Positions 33,662 to 42,844 of a stretch of 64,000 nucleotides of DNA are shown piece by piece. Where the stretch lies: the NCBI GenBank assembly GCA_964439265.1, contig CAYTOA010000006.1, positions 57,144-121,143 on the forward strand. Direction: 5' to 3'. The first letter of the stretch is position 1. The number at the start of each line of letters is the position of its first letter. A program made the position numbers and the translations under genes. This stretch comes from JAGVPT01 sp964439265 (GTDB taxonomy: Bacteria > Bacteroidota > Ignavibacteria > UBA10030 > UBA8401). A model generated the notes under the pieces. The model was not told where the DNA came from. It did no database searches and saw only the letters and a program-made list of their open reading frames with translations.

Positions 33662-35068
33662 TCAATGAGCCGCCTTGCCTTTGGGCAATTCATTCCACAA
33701 CCGGGACATGACGTACGCACCGATGAGCGCGAACGGAATCGGCGCCCAATGCCAGGCCTCCCATCCCCAGTTTGTGGTGATGTACCCGACACCCATTCCG
33801 ACAAACGCACCGGCAAGGTACTGCATTCCGTCAAAAAGTCCCGCGGCGGACGCCGCAGCGCGTTTTCCGCCGAAATCCATCGATGCCGCGCCGCCGATCA
33901 TTCCGTGCGCGCCGTTGACAAAAAATGAGAGGATAACAAGACAGCATGCGGCCATGACCGGACCGAAATTCAGAAGGTCGGAGACTCCAAACAAGGCCAG
34001 GACGACCGCCATCCCGATGAACCCGAATGTGATGACGGGCGCGCGACGTCCGCCGAAAGTTCTATCAGACGCGATTCCAAAGACAAAGCCCCCCGCGATC
34101 CCAGCAAGCGCGATACCCCACGTTGCGATGATGTATGGAAGATAGGTAGCGAACGCAGATTTGTTCGCACCGTGGAAATCGACAAAATATTTCGGCCACC
34201 ATGCATCGACCACGCTTCGGCGGACAAAGCCGATCATCATCGATCCGAGAGCGATCATCCACATAATACGGGATGCGAAAACTTTCCTGATCACGAACGA
34301 AAGAGACGAGGGCTGACTTTCGTCACCTTCGACTTCATCGCCGGTGTTGAAATCTCCCAACCCGGCATCTTTCGGGGAGTTATGCATGAAGAAATAATTG
34401 ATCGCGAAAAGCACCATCACGCATGCACCGGGTATCCAAAATGCATATTGCCACGGAAGTACCAAGAGGATGAGCGGTACTCCCTGAAACGCCAGCAGCA
34501 GGCCCATCCGGATCAGCACACCGAAAATGCCTGCGAACGTTCCCCGTTCACGAACGTGAAACCATTGCGCGTTCACTTTCACAATCGAGAGCGCGCCGAA
34601 CGATTGAAAGTATCCGTTGATTCCCCACACGATCGCCATCAATGTCAGGATCATGCCGCCGGACATTCCGAATTTGAGCGCTGCCGGTGTGACAACATGC
34701 CGTGCAAGTCCTGTTCCCGCCCAAACCGCCGGACTTAAAACGGCTAGGCTCGCCATACCGAAAAGAAAATTCATGAGCGCAACGCCAACGGCGCCAAACA
34801 GGAAAGCCTTCTTGCCTCCGGTCCGATCGGCAAAAGGGCCGTTGAGGACTACCGAAAGGCCGTAGACCAACGGCATCAACGTTTCGAAGATGCCGAGGTC
34901 TGTATTCTTCCACCCGAGCAGATCCGCCAGCGTTGGAGCAACCGCGGTGTAATTGTAGCGGGTCATGTAGAAGAAAGCATAGAGAAAACCGAGCGACAGC
35001 CAGTTGATGATGCGCTCTTTGCGAAACTCGGGCGTGATAACGGGACGGTCCAGCACAAATGATTCCAT
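33662..35068 (-). CDS. Major facilitator organophosphate:phosphate antiporter (GlpT/UhpT family)
   Basis: A 468-aa inner-membrane transporter with twelve hydrophobic segments. Family features are FYMTRYNYTAVAPTLADLLG in helix 1, the Arg-bearing FADRTGGKKAFLFGAV loop after helix 2 and FASRIMWMIALGSM in the centre. It exchanges a phosphorylated sugar or glycerol phosphate for inorganic phosphate; the substrate is not readable. It lies 30 nt downstream of transketolase on the same strand, and a sugar-phosphate link is plausible. Confidence 0.88.
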   Translation of the reverse strand: MESFVLDRPVITPEFRKERIINWLSLGFLYAFFYMTRYNYTAVAPTLADLLGWKNTDLGIFETLMPLVYGLSVVLNGPFADRTGGKKAFLFGAVGVALMNFLFGMASLAVLSPAVWAGTGLARHVVTPAALKFGMSGGMILTLMAIVWGINGYFQSFGALSIVKVNAQWFHVRERGTFAGIFGVLIRMGLLLAFQGVPLILLVLPWQYAFWIPGACVMVLFAINYFFMHNSPKDAGLGDFNTGDEVEGDESQPSSLSFVIRKVFASRIMWMIALGSMMIGFVRRSVVDAWWPKYFVDFHGANKSAFATYLPYIIATWGIALAGIAGGFVFGIASDRTFGGRRAPVITFGFIGMAVVLALFGVSDLLNFGPVMAACCLVILSFFVNGAHGMIGGAASMDFGGKRAAASAAGLFDGMQYLAGAFVGMGVGYITTNWGWEAWHWAPIPFALIGAYVMSRLWNELPKGKAAH

Positions 35069-35097
35069 AATTCCGTGTCGTCAGGTTAATGAACGGA

Positions 35098-37101
35098 CTA
35101 CCCGAGCATTTCTTCCGCCTTCTTCACGACGTTCTCCACGGTAAAACCATATTCCTTGTAGAGAATCTCGAACGGAGCAGACGCGCCGAATTTTGTGATA
35201 CCCATGACCGATCCCTCATCGCCGACGTACTTATTCCAGCCCATTGGAACACCCGCTTCGACAGCGATCCGTTTTTTAATCGACGGGCTGAAAACGCTTT
35301 CGCGGTATTCTTTCGTTTGGCGTTCAAACAACTCCCACGACGGCATGCTTACAACCCTTACTGCGAATCCTTTTTCCGAAAGCTGTTCGTAAGCGCCGAT
35401 GACGAATTGGACCTCCGAGCCGCTGCCAATCAAGATGATGTCGGGTTTTGCAGAGCTTTCAGCGAGCGTGTATGCTCCCTTCCAGAAATTGTCAGCCGGC
35501 GCATACACGGTCCGGTCGATGATCGGCACTTTTTGGCGCGTGAGAGCTAGCGCGACCGGGCCGCTCCGATGTTCGACGGCATACTTCCAGGCTTCGGCTG
35601 TTTCGTTAGCGTCCGCCGGGCGAAGCAGAGTCATATTAGGAACAGCCCGGAGAGATGCAAGCTGCTCGATCGGCTGATGCGTCGGTCCGTCTTCGCCCAG
35701 ACCGATGCTGTCGTGAGTGAAAACATAAATCGGCCGAATACCCATGAGTGCAGCAAGTCGGATCGGGGGACGCATGTAGTCAGAAAAAATCAAGAACGTT
35801 CCGCCGAATGGAATGAGACCGTCCGTCAGCACCATGCCGTTGAGAATGGACCCCATTGCATGCTCTCTGACTCCGAAATGGAAATTCCTTCCGTCATAAC
35901 TCCCGGGCTGAAATTCCGGAGAATTTTTCAAATATGTATTGTTCGACGGACGAAGGTCTGCGGAACCGCCGAGGAGTCCCGGCAAATGCGGCATGATTGC
36001 ATTCAGGACTTTGCCCGACGCTTCACGGGTCGCCATGGAATGAACATCCGGGCCGAATTTCGGGAGGGCTTCCTTCCACGCGTCGCCCAGTCTTCCCTGA
36101 CGCAAACTTTCCAACTCTTCTGCGACTTCGGGATATGCGCTTTTGAACTCTGAGAATTTCTTATTCCATTCTTCTTCCGCAGTCTTCCCTTTCTCGACAG
36201 CTTTTCTGAAATGGTCGAGCGCGGCCGGGGGGATGAAGAACTTTTTTTCCGGATCCCAGCCGTACGCGGCTTTCGTCAATTTCACTTCTTCCTCTCCGAG
36301 GGCGGTGCCATGAACTTCGCCGGTGTCGTGCTTGTGCGGACTTCCGTAGCCGATATGTGTCCTCACTGCGATGATCGACGGACGGTCCGTGACCTTCATG
36401 GCAGCGCGGATCGCGGCGTCGATTGCTTCGACGTCGTTCCCGTCGGCGACGGACTGTGTGTGCCATTCGTACGCCTCGAACCGCTTCATGCGGTCCTCGG
36501 TGAACGCGAAGTCTGTGGTACCATCGATGCTGATGTGGTTGTCGTCATACAAATAAATAAGATTGCCGAGTTTCAGATGTCCGGCGAGCGAGGCCGCTTC
36601 CGACGCGACGCCTTCCATCAGATCGCCGTCGCTTACGATGCCGTAAATACGATAATCCACAACGTCAAAGTTGGGCCGATTATATCGTGCGGCCAGGTGC
36701 TGCTGTCCAATCGCCATGCCGACGCCGTTCGCAAAACCCTGGCCGAGCGGACCGGTTGTCGTTTCGACCCCCGCCGTAAGATGGTATTCCGGATGACCCG
36801 GAGTTTTGCTCCCAAACTGCCGGAAGTTCTTTAGATCGTCGAGTGAAAGGTCATAGCCAGTGAGGTGGAGAAGGCTGTAGAGCAGCATCGAGCCATGGCC
36901 CGCCGACAACACGAACCGATCCCGGTTCTGCCAATGCGGGTGAGCGGGATGGTGTTTCAAGAAGCGCGACCAGAGAACGTATGCCATCGGGGCTGCGCCC
37001 ATAGGCATGCCCGGGTGTCCACAAGTTGCTTTTTGGACGCCGTCGATCGCGAGCGTCCTGATCGTATTGATGCACAATTGGTCTAATGTGTTATTGTCCA
37101 C
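35098..37101 (-). CDS. tkt: Transketolase
   Basis: A 667-aa TPP enzyme of the pentose phosphate pathway. The N-terminus has KATCGHPGMPMGAAPMAYVL and LSAGHGSMLLYSLLHL. The TPP motif is GDLMEGVASEAASLAGHLKLG leading into DDNHISIDG. The pyrimidine domain has GVREHAMGSILNGM and THDSIGLGEDGPTHQPIEQL. Full length. The start is GTG at 37101 with TGGAG upstream. Followed at 30 nt by the organophosphate antiporter gene. Confidence 0.96.
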   Translation of the reverse strand: MDNNTLDQLCINTIRTLAIDGVQKATCGHPGMPMGAAPMAYVLWSRFLKHHPAHPHWQNRDRFVLSAGHGSMLLYSLLHLTGYDLSLDDLKNFRQFGSKTPGHPEYHLTAGVETTTGPLGQGFANGVGMAIGQQHLAARYNRPNFDVVDYRIYGIVSDGDLMEGVASEAASLAGHLKLGNLIYLYDDNHISIDGTTDFAFTEDRMKRFEAYEWHTQSVADGNDVEAIDAAIRAAMKVTDRPSIIAVRTHIGYGSPHKHDTGEVHGTALGEEEVKLTKAAYGWDPEKKFFIPPAALDHFRKAVEKGKTAEEEWNKKFSEFKSAYPEVAEELESLRQGRLGDAWKEALPKFGPDVHSMATREASGKVLNAIMPHLPGLLGGSADLRPSNNTYLKNSPEFQPGSYDGRNFHFGVREHAMGSILNGMVLTDGLIPFGGTFLIFSDYMRPPIRLAALMGIRPIYVFTHDSIGLGEDGPTHQPIEQLASLRAVPNMTLLRPADANETAEAWKYAVEHRSGPVALALTRQKVPIIDRTVYAPADNFWKGAYTLAESSAKPDIILIGSGSEVQFVIGAYEQLSEKGFAVRVVSMPSWELFERQTKEYRESVFSPSIKKRIAVEAGVPMGWNKYVGDEGSVMGITKFGASAPFEILYKEYGFTVENVVKKAEEMLG

Positions 37102-37254
37102 GTAAGACTCCAGAAGTAAGTTGAAGGATCAGCTGCACAGGCTCACCTTCCTGCGAGGGCTTCCAGGAAAGAAGACTACATGAAGAGAGCGGTTCGTTTT
37201 TCAGGTGAAAGATAGAGAAAAAATGCAAAAAGTAAAAGGAGACAGCGAAATAAT

Positions 37255-37749
37255 CTATTGCATAGTATACCCTGCCCGCTCAACAGCGCGACGTGTTGCC
37301 TCCAACGCCTTCGGGTCGGGGTTGTGCGGGAGTACCGGAACATCGGCAGCATTCTGCATCATCTCCAGCAGTTCATCAACGGTTTTGCCTATTGCATTCT
37401 CGGATGCTTCATAGAGCCCGTCGACTTCCTCTTCGCGCTCGTTGTGTACGGCAAGGATGGAACGGATCGTCGAGACGAGATTTCTCGTCGGAGGAGGCAC
37501 CATCAGTGCCACCAGCGCCCCATGGTCAAGCCGAATCCTGGCCGCAATCGGAAGCGGCGCGCCGCCGCGGTAACGCTGCGCCGCCGGGAGCAGGATTTTT
37601 TCTTCGATGCTGATGTGTTTAAGAAGGCCTGCGCGGAACTCGGCGTACGCTTTCGGGTCGATCGCGTTCTCATTTGCAAGAGTACGGTTGAGTAGATCGT
37701 CGAGACGCTCATGGTCATGAGCAAGGAAGCTGTAAACGGGGCCGGCCAC
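37255..37749 (-). CDS. Hemerythrin-like (HHE) protein
   Basis: A 164-aa di-iron four-helix protein for oxygen, NO or iron sensing/handling. Putative ligands: H13 (HDHERLDDLL), H45 and E49 (LLKHISIEEKILLP), H76 (LDHGALV), H102 and E106 (VHNEREEEV). A C-terminal tail VLPHNPDPKALEATRRAVERAG follows. The start is GTG at 37749. It stands alone between transketolase and two response-regulator genes. Confidence 0.85.
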   Translation of the reverse strand: MAGPVYSFLAHDHERLDDLLNRTLANENAIDPKAYAEFRAGLLKHISIEEKILLPAAQRYRGGAPLPIAARIRLDHGALVALMVPPPTRNLVSTIRSILAVHNEREEEVDGLYEASENAIGKTVDELLEMMQNAADVPVLPHNPDPKALEATRRAVERAGYTMQ

Positions 37750-37799
37750 TCCAGATCCTTTCGTGCAAACACACGGTGCAGCGGAAGAGAAAGAATAGA

Positions 37800-38462
37800 T
37801 TATTCAGTGTCTCGTATCAGCTCGTGCTCAATGGCGTAGCGTACGAGATGCGCAACATCGTGAACGCCTATCTTGTGCATAATATTCGTGCGATGCGTAT
37901 CAATGGTCCGGGAGCTGATGAATAGTTTCTGTGCAATTTGCTGGTTGGTGAGTCCGCGTGAAACGAGTTCGAGAATTTCCTTTTCACGGGCCGTGAGGAG
38001 CACCGATGGAGGCTGAGAAGTTTTCGGCTGTTCGCGCCTGCCCAGAAATCCTTTTACGATGACCTCATTGACACGCGGGCTGAATGCCTTTTCGCCTTTC
38101 ACGACAGATCGAATGGCTGAAATCAACTCTTCCTTCTCGGCGCTCTTGAGTAGGTATGCTTCAGCGCCGAAATCGAGAGCTTGATGCAGATACTCCTCCT
38201 GCTCGTACGCCGTCAGAATAAGAACGTGGACGGCGGGATAATCCTTCCGCACGGCCTTTGCGACTTCGAACCCGGAAATAAGAGGAATAAAGAGATCAAG
38301 AATGATCACGTCGGGATGGAGTTCTTTCACTTTGACCAGTGCTTCTTCTCCGTCCTCTGCTTCCCCGACAACAGCAAAATCCGGCACCTCTTTCAACTGG
38401 TTCCGTATTCCGAATCGCGCAAGAGGATGGTCGTCAACAATCAGGATCTGAATCTTCTTCAT
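37800..38462 (-). CDS. NarL/FixJ-type response regulator (first of two paralogues)
   Basis: A 220-aa two-component regulator: receiver with acidic pocket D10-D11, phosphorylation site D56 (VIILDLFIP) and LKSAEK near the conserved Lys, then a C-terminal LuxR helix-turn-helix (LTAREKEILELVSRGLTNQQIAQKLFISSRTIDTH in part). It shares roughly half its residues with the gene at 38546, including MKK-x-x-IL-VDDHPL-RFG. No kinase gene is adjacent, so the partner is encoded elsewhere; the PAS kinase at 59173 has its own regulator. Confidence 0.94.
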   Translation of the reverse strand: MKKIQILIVDDHPLARFGIRNQLKEVPDFAVVGEAEDGEEALVKVKELHPDVIILDLFIPLISGFEVAKAVRKDYPAVHVLILTAYEQEEYLHQALDFGAEAYLLKSAEKEELISAIRSVVKGEKAFSPRVNEVIVKGFLGRREQPKTSQPPSVLLTAREKEILELVSRGLTNQQIAQKLFISSRTIDTHRTNIMHKIGVHDVAHLVRYAIEHELIRDTE

Positions 38463-38545
38463 CGCCTGTACTATGGGTCAAGACAGTGATAGGTTGTGGA
38501 TTGTCTCGTCACTTTGTTGCAGAGATCATTAAGCGAAAAACTTAA

Positions 38546-39211
38546 TTATTCTTTCGACGGCACGAGTCCCTTGTCAATCGCATACCTGACGAGATTCGCA
38601 ACATCGTGGATGTTCAATTTTTGCATAATGTTCGTTCGATGAGTATCAACAGTCCGCGCACTGATAAAGAGCTTTTCTGCGATCTGCTGATTTGTGAGCC
38701 CGTCTGCGACGAGGATAAGAATTTCTTTTTCCCGTTTTGTGAGGACCTCATCATCGGACAGATTCGGGATCTTTTGCCCTTCAGCTTTTCTTATAAAGTT
38801 TTCGACGATGAGCTTGGAGATGCCCGGGCTGAAGAACTTCTCACCCTTCATCACAGCGCGCACCGCTTCGACCAGCTGCTCTTTTTCGACGCTCTTCAGA
38901 ACATAACCTCCTGCCCCCGAGCGAATAATCTGGTAGACATAATCCTCGTTCTCAAAACCTGTCAGGATCAATACGCGTGTGGTTGGGTATTTCTTTTTTA
39001 GCAGTTTCGTCGCTTCAATACCTGAAATCCCGGGCATGAATATGTCCATAATAACAAGGTCGGGCGAAAGGGCTTTTGTCTTTGCAATGGCGTCTTCGCC
39101 GTCCTCAGCTTCTCCCACGACGACAAATTCTTCGTAGGATTTCAATTGATTGATGACGCCGAATCGTACAAGCGGATGGTCATCGACAACAAGGATTTTG
39201 GTTTTCTTCAT
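38546..39211 (-). CDS. NarL/FixJ-type response regulator (second paralogue)
   Basis: A 221-aa regulator with D10-D11 and phosphoacceptor D56 (LVIMDIFMP), conserved Lys region VLKSVEKEQL, and LuxR domain LTKREKEILILVADGLTNQQ. The reading frame continues to 39268, but the paralogue's start MKKIQIL argues for ATG 39211 (MKKTKIL). It stands 84 nt upstream of the first paralogue on the same strand, so the pair looks like a tandem duplication. Both lack an adjacent sensor. Confidence 0.93.
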   Translation of the reverse strand: MKKTKILVVDDHPLVRFGVINQLKSYEEFVVVGEAEDGEDAIAKTKALSPDLVIMDIFMPGISGIEATKLLKKKYPTTRVLILTGFENEDYVYQIIRSGAGGYVLKSVEKEQLVEAVRAVMKGEKFFSPGISKLIVENFIRKAEGQKIPNLSDDEVLTKREKEILILVADGLTNQQIAEKLFISARTVDTHRTNIMQKLNIHDVANLVRYAIDKGLVPSKE

Positions 39212-39465
39212 GGAATGTTGGCCGGACATAGGCAATGGCAGAATTCGTTCCCGCTGAAGCTTGCTCACGCCCCGTAAATGTATGAACTATAAGTGGAATT
39301 GTCAATCGCGATCAGCCGGCTGAAGCCCTGACTTCCTTCATCGCCTTCGCGACAAATCCGCAGTAGCCAGTTCCCGAAAGCAAACGCAACAGCAACGGTT
39401 CCCGGTCAATCTTTTCCGGCAGGACTTTGAGCTCTTTAAAATGAAGAATCTATTTGCGCGGCAGA

Positions 39466-40224
39466 TCAGATGCTTTCGCAGTCTTCTTCGGGAATCCAGC
39501 CTATCTTCCCGTCGGCGAGGCGGATCTTGCGCCAACGGTTCACGCTGTCCAACACCTGGACTCGAAGCCCCTTGTGAAGAACAAAAAGGTCGTTCCCTTT
39601 GCTGTCCGGCGCGGCTTTGATGTTTGCCACGTCGCTCATGACGATCGCAAATTCGGTATTTGCCTCTGTATACGACTGCACGCCGAATCCGATCATCGTC
39701 AGGATAAGCGCCGCCGAAAACAGGAGCCCCGCAAACATCGAGATTCTTTTCTGAGTGTAGGTTCTCGCGAAAAGGAACACAGCGAACGCCGCAAGGGTCA
39801 GCACAAAAAAGGAGTACGCGATCCATCCCATTGTGGAAAGCGAAAAGAGTCCGAGCATCGAATCGATCCACCGGTAAATGAACAGGCGGGGGACCGCCTC
39901 GATCTTGTCTACGACTTGGAGGTTGGCAAGCTGGAGGTTGAACTGAACATCCTCGTCGCGCGGGAGGAGCTGGGCAGCGCGTTCGTAATTCAGAATTGCT
40001 TTCTGGATGATACCGCTCTTGTAGTATGCATTTCCCAGGTTGAAATAGAGTTCGCCGCTCTCCCATCCGCTTTCGACGATTTTTTCGTATTCTGCGATCG
40101 CCTCAGGATATTTAGCCTGGAGGTACAGCTGATTCGCTTGTTCAAACGTCTGCACCGGTTCATCCGCTCGGGAAATACCCGCAGACACGAATGTGAAAAG
40201 TAACACCGCAGCCAGCCGTTTCAC
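39466..40224 (-). CDS. batE: BatE: TPR-membrane-SH3 protein of the bat operon
   Basis: A 252-aa envelope protein. After a signal peptide (LLFTFVSAGISRA) it has a TPR module (NQLYLQAKYPEAIAEYEKI, ELYFNLGNAYYKSG), two membrane helices (about residues 128-180) and a C-terminal bacterial SH3 domain (VANIKAAPDSKGNDL, GKIGWIPEEDCE). This architecture is diagnostic of BatE. The GTG start overlaps the BatD stop (GTGA). Last gene of the operon, which in relatives supports aerotolerance and envelope integrity. Confidence 0.9.
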   Translation of the reverse strand: MKRLAAVLLFTFVSAGISRADEPVQTFEQANQLYLQAKYPEAIAEYEKIVESGWESGELYFNLGNAYYKSGIIQKAILNYERAAQLLPRDEDVQFNLQLANLQVVDKIEAVPRLFIYRWIDSMLGLFSLSTMGWIAYSFFVLTLAAFAVFLFARTYTQKRISMFAGLLFSAALILTMIGFGVQSYTEANTEFAIVMSDVANIKAAPDSKGNDLFVLHKGLRVQVLDSVNRWRKIRLADGKIGWIPEEDCESI

Positions 40225-42053
40225 CTGCTCAACTCCTTCTCCGTCGAGACAATGACGTCGCTCGCCATTTCATAGATCTTGCTTTTTTCCTCCTGCTTGG
40301 CACTTGCCGGAGCATAGCGTGCGAACTCGCATGCTTCGAGGCACTCCTTCAAGCGCGCAACGACTTCCGGCGAGATCGGCTTTCCTTCCAGCTGTTTCAT
40401 TACATTATCGACCGACAGCTCCGCTCGCTCGATCGCCAGCTTATCCGATACATACTCCCATAGTGCGCGAGAGATCTCGGCATAAAATGCTTCGGAGCTT
40501 TCAGAGCTCAACAAGATTTTTGCTTGCTTTAGTTTTTTCGATGCGGTCTTCATCGCTTTTCGGGAGCGGAATGTTGCAACGTTCGACAGTTCTTTTAATG
40601 TCTTTTGCCTGTACGCTGCAAGTCCGACGAACGCAAGGAGAGGCAGTATCGTCATGATCGCAAGAGTACCCGTCGGGATGCTATCTCCTCCTCTTCTGCG
40701 GAAGGATCCCAAGTTTGTCTTAATAAAGCGAATGTCCTGGTTCAGCAGCTTCACATCCTCCTTGGAGAGCCCGGAGGTTAATTGCGGCGCCTCGGCGCTT
40801 CCCTTTTCGACGGTCACGTCTATCGCTCCGGATTTCAGGGAAACGTATTTCCCTTTCGCAGGATCGTAGTATGAAAATTCCAGCGGGGGAATTCTTTTTT
40901 GGCCGGGATAGCGGGGAACGAGAAGCCACTCGAACGTTTTCGATCCGTTCACGACTCCACTGTTCCGGTCGATCGATTCGGTGACCTTAGGGTCGTATTT
41001 CTCAAAATCGTTGGAAACCTCGAGGTTTGGCGCCTCGAGAATCTTGATATTGCCGGTACCGCCGATCGTGGCTTTCAGTGACAGCGGTTCATTTGTTTTT
41101 ACCGTCGGACTGCTGATACTCGCGTTCAAGTTGAATTTTCCCACGGCGCCTTTGAAAGACGCGGGCACGTCATTTTTCGGCAGCGGCAGCACGGTAATTT
41201 TTACGGCGGGGCTCTTAACGCTGACATTCGATGTTGCAACATTGTTGAAAAACGGGTCGTTAAAAAACTGGTCGAAAAAATCGTTCGAACGTTTGCGATT
41301 CTGTATCTGCACCTGACAAATAATTTCCAGGGGAGGAATTTCAAGCGTCCCGGACTGTGTCGGGAACAGCGCAACCTTCTTCAATAAAACGACCCGGTAC
41401 TGCTTGCCGTTGACCACTTCGTTCGTCGCTGCAGCTTGCTGTTGAGAAACGCCGAGATCTTCTGCCCAAAATCCCGTCATTGAAGGCAATTTCTCGCTGG
41501 CATTGGCGATCTGAAGTCTTGTGTAGAGCTTGAATGCTACGGTGATCTGTTCTCCAAGGCTTACACGCGACCGGTCCACCGTTGCGCGCAAAAAAAGATT
41601 GTCCCCAACCTGGACGGTATTATCGGTCGTCTGACCCGACGCCGCCGACTGTTTCGGTTTGGCAGTGACTTTCACCACAGTGATCTCTATCGGCTGGGAG
41701 GAATACCGCTTCCCGCCTGTTTCGATGGTCGCGGCACCGAGCATGAATTTTCCCGCTTCTCGGGGTTGCAGCACATAGCTGTACGTTACCGAAGACGATA
41801 CGGAGCCGTTGATAATTTGCACGCTCGACGATTGGTTCGGTCCGGCAAGTACCATGAACTTCGCAACGTCGGGGAGTTTTGGGACACTCCCGGTCCCCAT
41901 GCCGCCGCCGTTGAGCGTAAGTTCCAGCGTGAACTGTTCATCAACGGCAACAGTATTCTTGTCAACCGAGGCGCTGAATGTAACACCTTGAGCAGTGAGC
42001 AATAAAGGAAGCGTCAGCAACATCAGCCATATTGCCGACAAATAATTTTTCAT
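40221..42053 (-). CDS. batD: BatD: oxygen-tolerance protein
   Basis: A 610-aa exported protein of the BatD family: signal peptide (LMLLTLPLLLTAQG), three to four beta-rich Ig-like modules (VTFSASVDKNTVAVDEQFTL, NLFLRATVDRSRVSLGEQI, FNLNASISSPTVKTNEPL), one membrane helix at about 465-485, and a helical cytoplasmic tail. The tail (SRALWEYVSDKL...AELSVDNVMKQLEG) resembles the C-terminal domain of the protein at 44889. An in-frame start seven codons upstream lies in an AACTTTTCAC-like repeat; I prefer ATG 42053. Confidence 0.92.
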   Translation of the reverse strand: MKNYLSAIWLMLLTLPLLLTAQGVTFSASVDKNTVAVDEQFTLELTLNGGGMGTGSVPKLPDVAKFMVLAGPNQSSSVQIINGSVSSSVTYSYVLQPREAGKFMLGAATIETGGKRYSSQPIEITVVKVTAKPKQSAASGQTTDNTVQVGDNLFLRATVDRSRVSLGEQITVAFKLYTRLQIANASEKLPSMTGFWAEDLGVSQQQAAATNEVVNGKQYRVVLLKKVALFPTQSGTLEIPPLEIICQVQIQNRKRSNDFFDQFFNDPFFNNVATSNVSVKSPAVKITVLPLPKNDVPASFKGAVGKFNLNASISSPTVKTNEPLSLKATIGGTGNIKILEAPNLEVSNDFEKYDPKVTESIDRNSGVVNGSKTFEWLLVPRYPGQKRIPPLEFSYYDPAKGKYVSLKSGAIDVTVEKGSAEAPQLTSGLSKEDVKLLNQDIRFIKTNLGSFRRRGGDSIPTGTLAIMTILPLLAFVGLAAYRQKTLKELSNVATFRSRKAMKTASKKLKQAKILLSSESSEAFYAEISRALWEYVSDKLAIERAELSVDNVMKQLEGKPISPEVVARLKECLEACEFARYAPASAKQEEKSKIYEMASDVIVSTEKELSR

Positions 42054-42081
42054 TTTTAGTCTCTCACTTTTCACTTGCCAA

Positions 42082-42786
42082 CTACCAGTCTTTTTCCACC
42101 GTTCCCCTCACCACTTTCTTCTTGTGAAGTTGTTTTTGCACATTCTTCTCGTCGTTCTTCAAGGCATCAAGAATACGTTCGGCATCGGCCCGAGACATCT
42201 GCTTTTCCTGTTGCTGTTGCTTCTGCTGCTGATTTTGCTTTTGCTGATCTTGCTTATCCTTGTCCTGTTGATTTTTCTGCTGGTCCTTTTTCTGGTCTTT
42301 CTTCTGATCTTTGTTGTTCTTGTTCTGCTTGTTTTGTTGCTGCTTTTGCTGCTGCTGTTGTTTTAACATCTTCTCAGCGTAAGCGAGATTGTACTTCGTT
42401 TCTTCATCGTCGGGATTAAGCTTCAGAGAACGCTTGTAATCGTTGATACCCTCCTGATAGTTCTTCTGTCCAAGATGTGAATTGCCGATGTTGTGATGAA
42501 GCTGGGCCTGAACTCTTGGGGCCGTCGTTTTTGTAAGTGCATTCTGGTAATTCTGAACCGCCTCATCGTACCGCTGCTGTTTGTACAGCGCGTCTCCAAG
42601 GTCGAAGTACCCCTGCATTACCTGGTTATCCTTTTCCAGAGATTTCCGGTATTCGGCTTCCGCGTCCGCAAATTTTTGGTCGTTGTACATCGCGTTCCCT
42701 TCGCTGATGTGCGACCGCACAGTCTGCGCAGCGACAACGGAAGTCACACACACACTCGCAAGAAACAATTTATGCAGAATGTTCAT
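42082..42786 (-). CDS. batC: BatC: TPR protein with Gln/Lys-rich tail
   Basis: A 234-aa exported TPR protein. After the signal peptide (LFLASVCVTSVVAAQ) three TPR units cover residues 25-140 (GYFDLGDALYKQQRYDEAV, HHNIGNSHLGQKNYQEGI). Residues about 145-198 are almost only Gln, Lys, Asn and Asp, giving a flexible highly charged segment, as in other BatC proteins. The final part (SRADAERILDALKNDEKNVQKQL) is a helical tail typical of the family. Confidence 0.9.
   Translation of the reverse strand: MNILHKLFLASVCVTSVVAAQTVRSHISEGNAMYNDQKFADAEAEYRKSLEKDNQVMQGYFDLGDALYKQQRYDEAVQNYQNALTKTTAPRVQAQLHHNIGNSHLGQKNYQEGINDYKRSLKLNPDDEETKYNLAYAEKMLKQQQQQKQQQNKQNKNNKDQKKDQKKDQQKNQQDKDKQDQQKQNQQQKQQQQEKQMSRADAERILDALKNDEKNVQKQLHKKKVVRGTVEKDW
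42190..42366 (-). repeat. Low-complexity CAG/AAG-rich coding tract in batC
   Basis: Repeated TTGCTGCTGTTG-like triplets on the plus strand, read as Gln/Lys/Asn/Asp codons on the minus strand. This is a length-variable type of tract that could differ between strains. Confidence 0.75.
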
Positions 42787-42844
42787 TATTCCTGGGAAGA
42801 ACTTGGTTATTCGATGATAATGCTAATCGTTAATTGTTGATTGC

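Noticed and set aside
39338..40066. Long minus-strand frame of 242 codons overlapping batE
   Set aside because: Arg/Pro/Cys-rich composition typical of a shadow; batE in the other frame has a complete TPR-SH3 architecture.
42124..42366. Leu-rich 80-codon plus-strand frame
   Set aside because: It is the complement of the Gln/Lys-rich tract of batC and an artefact of low complexity.
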